NCBI RefSeq assembly: GCF_025698545.1
Contig: NC_068572.1
Location: 1,178,001-1,242,000, forward strand
DNA: 64,000 nucleotides
Direction: 5' to 3'
Source: Gossypium raimondii
Lineage: Eukaryota > Streptophyta > Magnoliopsida > Malvales > Malvaceae
The position numbers were made by a program, and so were the translations under genes. Numbering within the stretch: position 1 is the stretch's first letter; every line of letters starts with the position of its first letter. The notes below the pieces were generated by a model, which did not search any database, was not told the DNA's origin, and worked only from the letters and a program-made list of their open reading frames with translations. Below, in pieces: positions 61,222 through 64,000 of this stretch.

Positions 61222-61906
61222 ATTTGTTGTATATATGCTGTTAAATTTTGGTGTAAAAATGTTGCTCAATTTGGTACGTATATTATGCCCATTTGTTGTA
61301 TATATGCTGTTAAATTTTGGTGTAAAAATATTGCTCAATTTGGTACGTATATGCTGCCCATTTGTTGTGTATATGCTGTTAAATTTTGGTGTAAAAATGC
61401 TGCTAAATTTGGTATGTATATGCTGCCCATTTGTTGTATATAAGTTGTCCAAATTTTGGTGTATAAATGTTTTTTAATTTGGTATATAAATGCTGTCCAA
61501 ATTGATGTATAAGAGCTGTCCAAACAAGGTAGATTATTTATATTGTAATATGTAGTATAGTTAGTAAATTTAAATGAAATAAATGTGTACAAATAAATGT
61601 TTGGATACATGCTTGATTTATGATAAATAATCATATAGGTTTGGAAATGTTTTAAGAATTTGAATTATATCAAATTTTGATTAGGTAAATGATAATGATA
61701 TGGTTGAATTTTGAAACATAGTTGATATATGTAATTTGATTAATGATGCATGTTTGATTTTAATTGATTATGTGCTTATATATATATTTGGGAGGAAATT
61801 TTGTGGTTGAGTTAGTATAATTTTTTAAAAAAAAATTCGGGTTGGGTTTTGATCGGTAATGCCTCGTAACTCTAATTCGACGATAGACACGGGTCGGGTT
61901 GTTACA
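61219..61906 (-). repeat. Right inverted arm with tandem repeats
   Basis: This is an inverted copy of 50864-51528. Four units of about 68 bp ('CCCATTTGTTGTATATATGC', 'TGTTAAATTTTGGTGTAAAA') occupy 61219-61460. The distal part ends CGGGTCGGGTTGTTACA. Confidence 0.85.
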
Positions 61907-62053
61907 CATTTGGACAGCCACGTAGGATTGTTGTTACGGAGCTAATGGAGTTTAACAGTAGAGTGACCACTTTGTAACAAAATTATAACGTAAGTGACTA
62001 AAATGTAACATTTCAAACATAAGTGACTATTTGTGTGATTTACCCTAAAAAAT

Positions 62054-64000
62054 AGAGAGAAAATAGATACTATTCAGACTGTACTTTAAAGAAATTATTA
62101 TTTTCTATTTATTTTATATGTTTCTAAAAAAGACTGCCAATTAGCCAACGGGGACATGGAAGTTTCTTTTCTCTTTCAATAAAAGAACTTGAAAATGACA
62201 ATTTTGGATATATGGCTATCATTGAGTAATTACTTGATGGTCTAATTTGTTTTAAGTCCTTGTAATTTTGGATTTTTAAAATTTAGTCTCTCTGTTTTTA
62301 ATTTCATAGAATTTAGTCTCTCTATTTTGATCTTAAACTTAAATACATGTTTTCCATTGCACTTTTAACTTTTAAACCAAACAAGTAGAGGAACAAAATT
62401 CTTGAAATTATAAAATATATGGATTAAATTTCAAACATCCAAAGAATACAGGACTAAGAGCATAATTAAACCTTGTTTGATGTAATTATATAGTTAAATT
62501 TAATCATTGATTTATCAAGGTATTAATCATATAAAAAATATAAATATTGATTATATTAAATTTAATAAAATAAATAGTTTAATTTTTCAGTGAGTCAACT
62601 TCTAAGCAAAATCAGATTTTGCTGATTTGAATGATAAAATAGTTTTGAGTTGAATTTTGGATTAATTTAAGTCTAATGTCGAGTTGGGTTTGTAATTGTG
62701 TTATTTTGCTTAAGCTTGCACGCAATTTCCTTTCCTCATAGCCATCTTTGTACAATTCCCTCACATGCCCCCCTAAACCTTAGCAAAAACTATAAAAGTT
62801 TTGAAAATATTTTTTTTTGCTATAAATTGATTTTAAAACAAAAATCGAAATTAAGTAGATATCTTATGTGCTCATTTTTCGATGATCGTGAGTTTTCCTG
62901 TATATGCACACAAATGTGATTGATTGGTAAAGTTCTTTAGTGACATTAAAAGAGGAAAATATATTCACGTTATCAACATGATATGATCTAATAAAAAAAT
63001 GGTGTGTTTATTGCTAAAGCATATTGTGCTAAAAATGCAGATGTATTATCTTTTTTGAGTGTTGTTGTGTTGAAAAGCAACACAACAATCGTTAAAAGAG
63101 CAACACATTCATAAAGTTTTGTCCCCTAATTTCGAAGAGAGCTTATTGGTACCCACTAATAATTCATCATCTTAGGGGCAATTGTTATTTGTAATCAATT
63201 CGTTAGGTGACCTCACTGAGTAAATCAGGTTGACTAGAGGAACAAGGAGAAGCTGGTACAACTTAGAGCCAATGAGATACCTCACTTGACACCGCATGAT
63301 CACGATGATCTAGCCATGTCCCTTATTGATACCTCTCTCTAGCATGTTCAAAATGTGGGCCTTTACCAAGTTACATCAAGGTCCACTTAGACAGCTCTAT
63401 GACGAGTCCAGAGACCATTTAGGCAGTTCCAAGGCAAAATGACTACCTCCCCAATCATATCTACACCATAGCCAAGAGGGGTTGGAATTGAATTATAAAT
63501 TTTTAAGAGGTCATGATATAATTTTATTTTTTTATTAGTTTATGATTTATAAATGAAAACCTTTCATTCCTCTCAAAACACACAAGAACCACTTAGGACT
63601 CTCGATATCTTCGAGTGGACCGTCCAGGACAACCCAGATCAAGTCCAGTATCAAAATGAATATATCAAAAATAGTTAAAATTTAATTTTGTACAATATTC
63701 ATATTCTCGTAATTAAATATATAAATATTTTTACTATTTAAAATTTTGAACGATTATTATAGTAATATTCTACATTGGGTATATTTAATTACAAATTAAT
63801 TCCAATTATAGTACATATTTCTTAATTAATTAATTAATTACTAACTAATTGCTTTAAATATTTTAGACTTCAACACATGAACATGTCTCCAATTATGGTC
63901 CATCTTTCTTAATTACTAATAAATTGCTTGAAATCCAATTAGAATTAGTCATATGGTCCAAATTGTAAGAATTATTTTTTCTCAATAATATTATATATAA
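62054..64000. other. AT-rich spacer
   Basis: No gene was recognised. The stretch at about 63140-63480 is less AT-rich and may be old repeat DNA, but no domain or end was identified. An (AATT)n run lies at about 63821-63840. Confidence 0.4.

Larger units (their letters stand above)
50864..61906. mobile_element. Foldback-like composite element with 5-bp target duplication
   Basis: It starts TGTAACAACCCGACCCGTGT and its other end, reversed, is the same sequence. It is flanked by CATTT on both sides (50859-50863, 61907-61911). The first 660-690 bp of each end are inverted copies of each other rather than direct LTRs. Between them are pieces of one Gypsy family in both orientations, listed separately. 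TG...CA ends and a 5-bp duplication fit integrase-mediated insertion. The inverted arms need a later or different explanation. Confidence 0.7.
50579..62045. mobile_element. GGGTAAACTA-family MITE split by an 11-kb insertion
   Basis: Left end GGGTAAACTACAAAAACAGT and right end reversed GGGTAAATCACACAAATAGT. Both arms continue with 'ATGTTTGAAATGTTAC' and 'GTTACAAAGTGGTCAC'. Flanking 8-mers TAAAAAAA (50571-50578) and TAAAAAAT (62046-62053) match at 7 of 8. Removing the insertion leaves about 420 bp of MITE. Confidence 0.75.

Noticed and set aside
63140-63480. Possible gene or organelle fragment in less AT-rich stretch
   Set aside because: No open frame, tRNA or organelle landmark could be recognised.

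Overview
This is a plant nuclear window, from a eudicot. Gene structures are plant-like: short GT-AG exons and a plastid-targeted protein. AT-rich spacers are packed with miniature transposons and Gypsy LTR debris. The Gypsy LTR and leader sequences and the repeat families look like those I know from cotton (Gossypium). That genus call is from memory and was not checked by a search.

Layout. 1-4.8 kb is repeats. 4.86-7.57 kb (-) is an RBM48-like gene for a minor-spliceosome protein, complete over eight exons but with a one-base phase conflict after exon 1. 7.94-11.12 kb is a hAT-like element that carries two spliceable exons of a rhodanese/TrhO-like gene. 11.8-14.4 kb (-) is TAF7, with a predicted U12-type AT-AC intron. 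17.06-19.2 kb (+) is an uncharacterised plastid membrane protein, convergent with a PP2A catalytic subunit gene (19.7-24.4 kb, -, 11 exons). 24.4-30.2 kb is repeat-rich spacer with nested MITEs. 30.2-32.5 kb (-) is a GPI-anchored lipid-transfer protein (YLS3/LTPG type). A probable plastid-DNA insert (trnA-UGC intron) lies at 32.84-33.21 kb. 36.0-40.2 kb (+) is an SF1-like KH protein with an altered GxxG loop and a long proline-rich tail. SINEs and a hAT MITE with a perfect target duplication sit at 43.9-44.6 kb. 45.8-46.7 kb (-) is a single-exon DUF716/TMEM45-type membrane protein.

50.58-62.05 kb is one nested block. A MITE (8-bp flanking repeats, 7/8 matching) is split by an 11-kb foldback-like unit (5-bp duplication CATTT, arms of about 680 bp inverted). 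That unit is filled with pieces of one Gypsy family in both orientations: three LTR copies, two leader copies, decayed gag and integrase, and a minisatellite of about 30 units. 62-64 kb is AT-rich with no gene recognised.

The host genes are housekeeping genes (minor splicing, transcription initiation, signalling phosphatase, cell-surface lipid binding, splicing or RNA binding) and form no operon or visible cluster. The unusual material is the predicted U12 intron, the gene fragment inside a transposon, the altered KH loop, and the inverted composite element. I did not find a convincing previously undescribed biological system beyond these.
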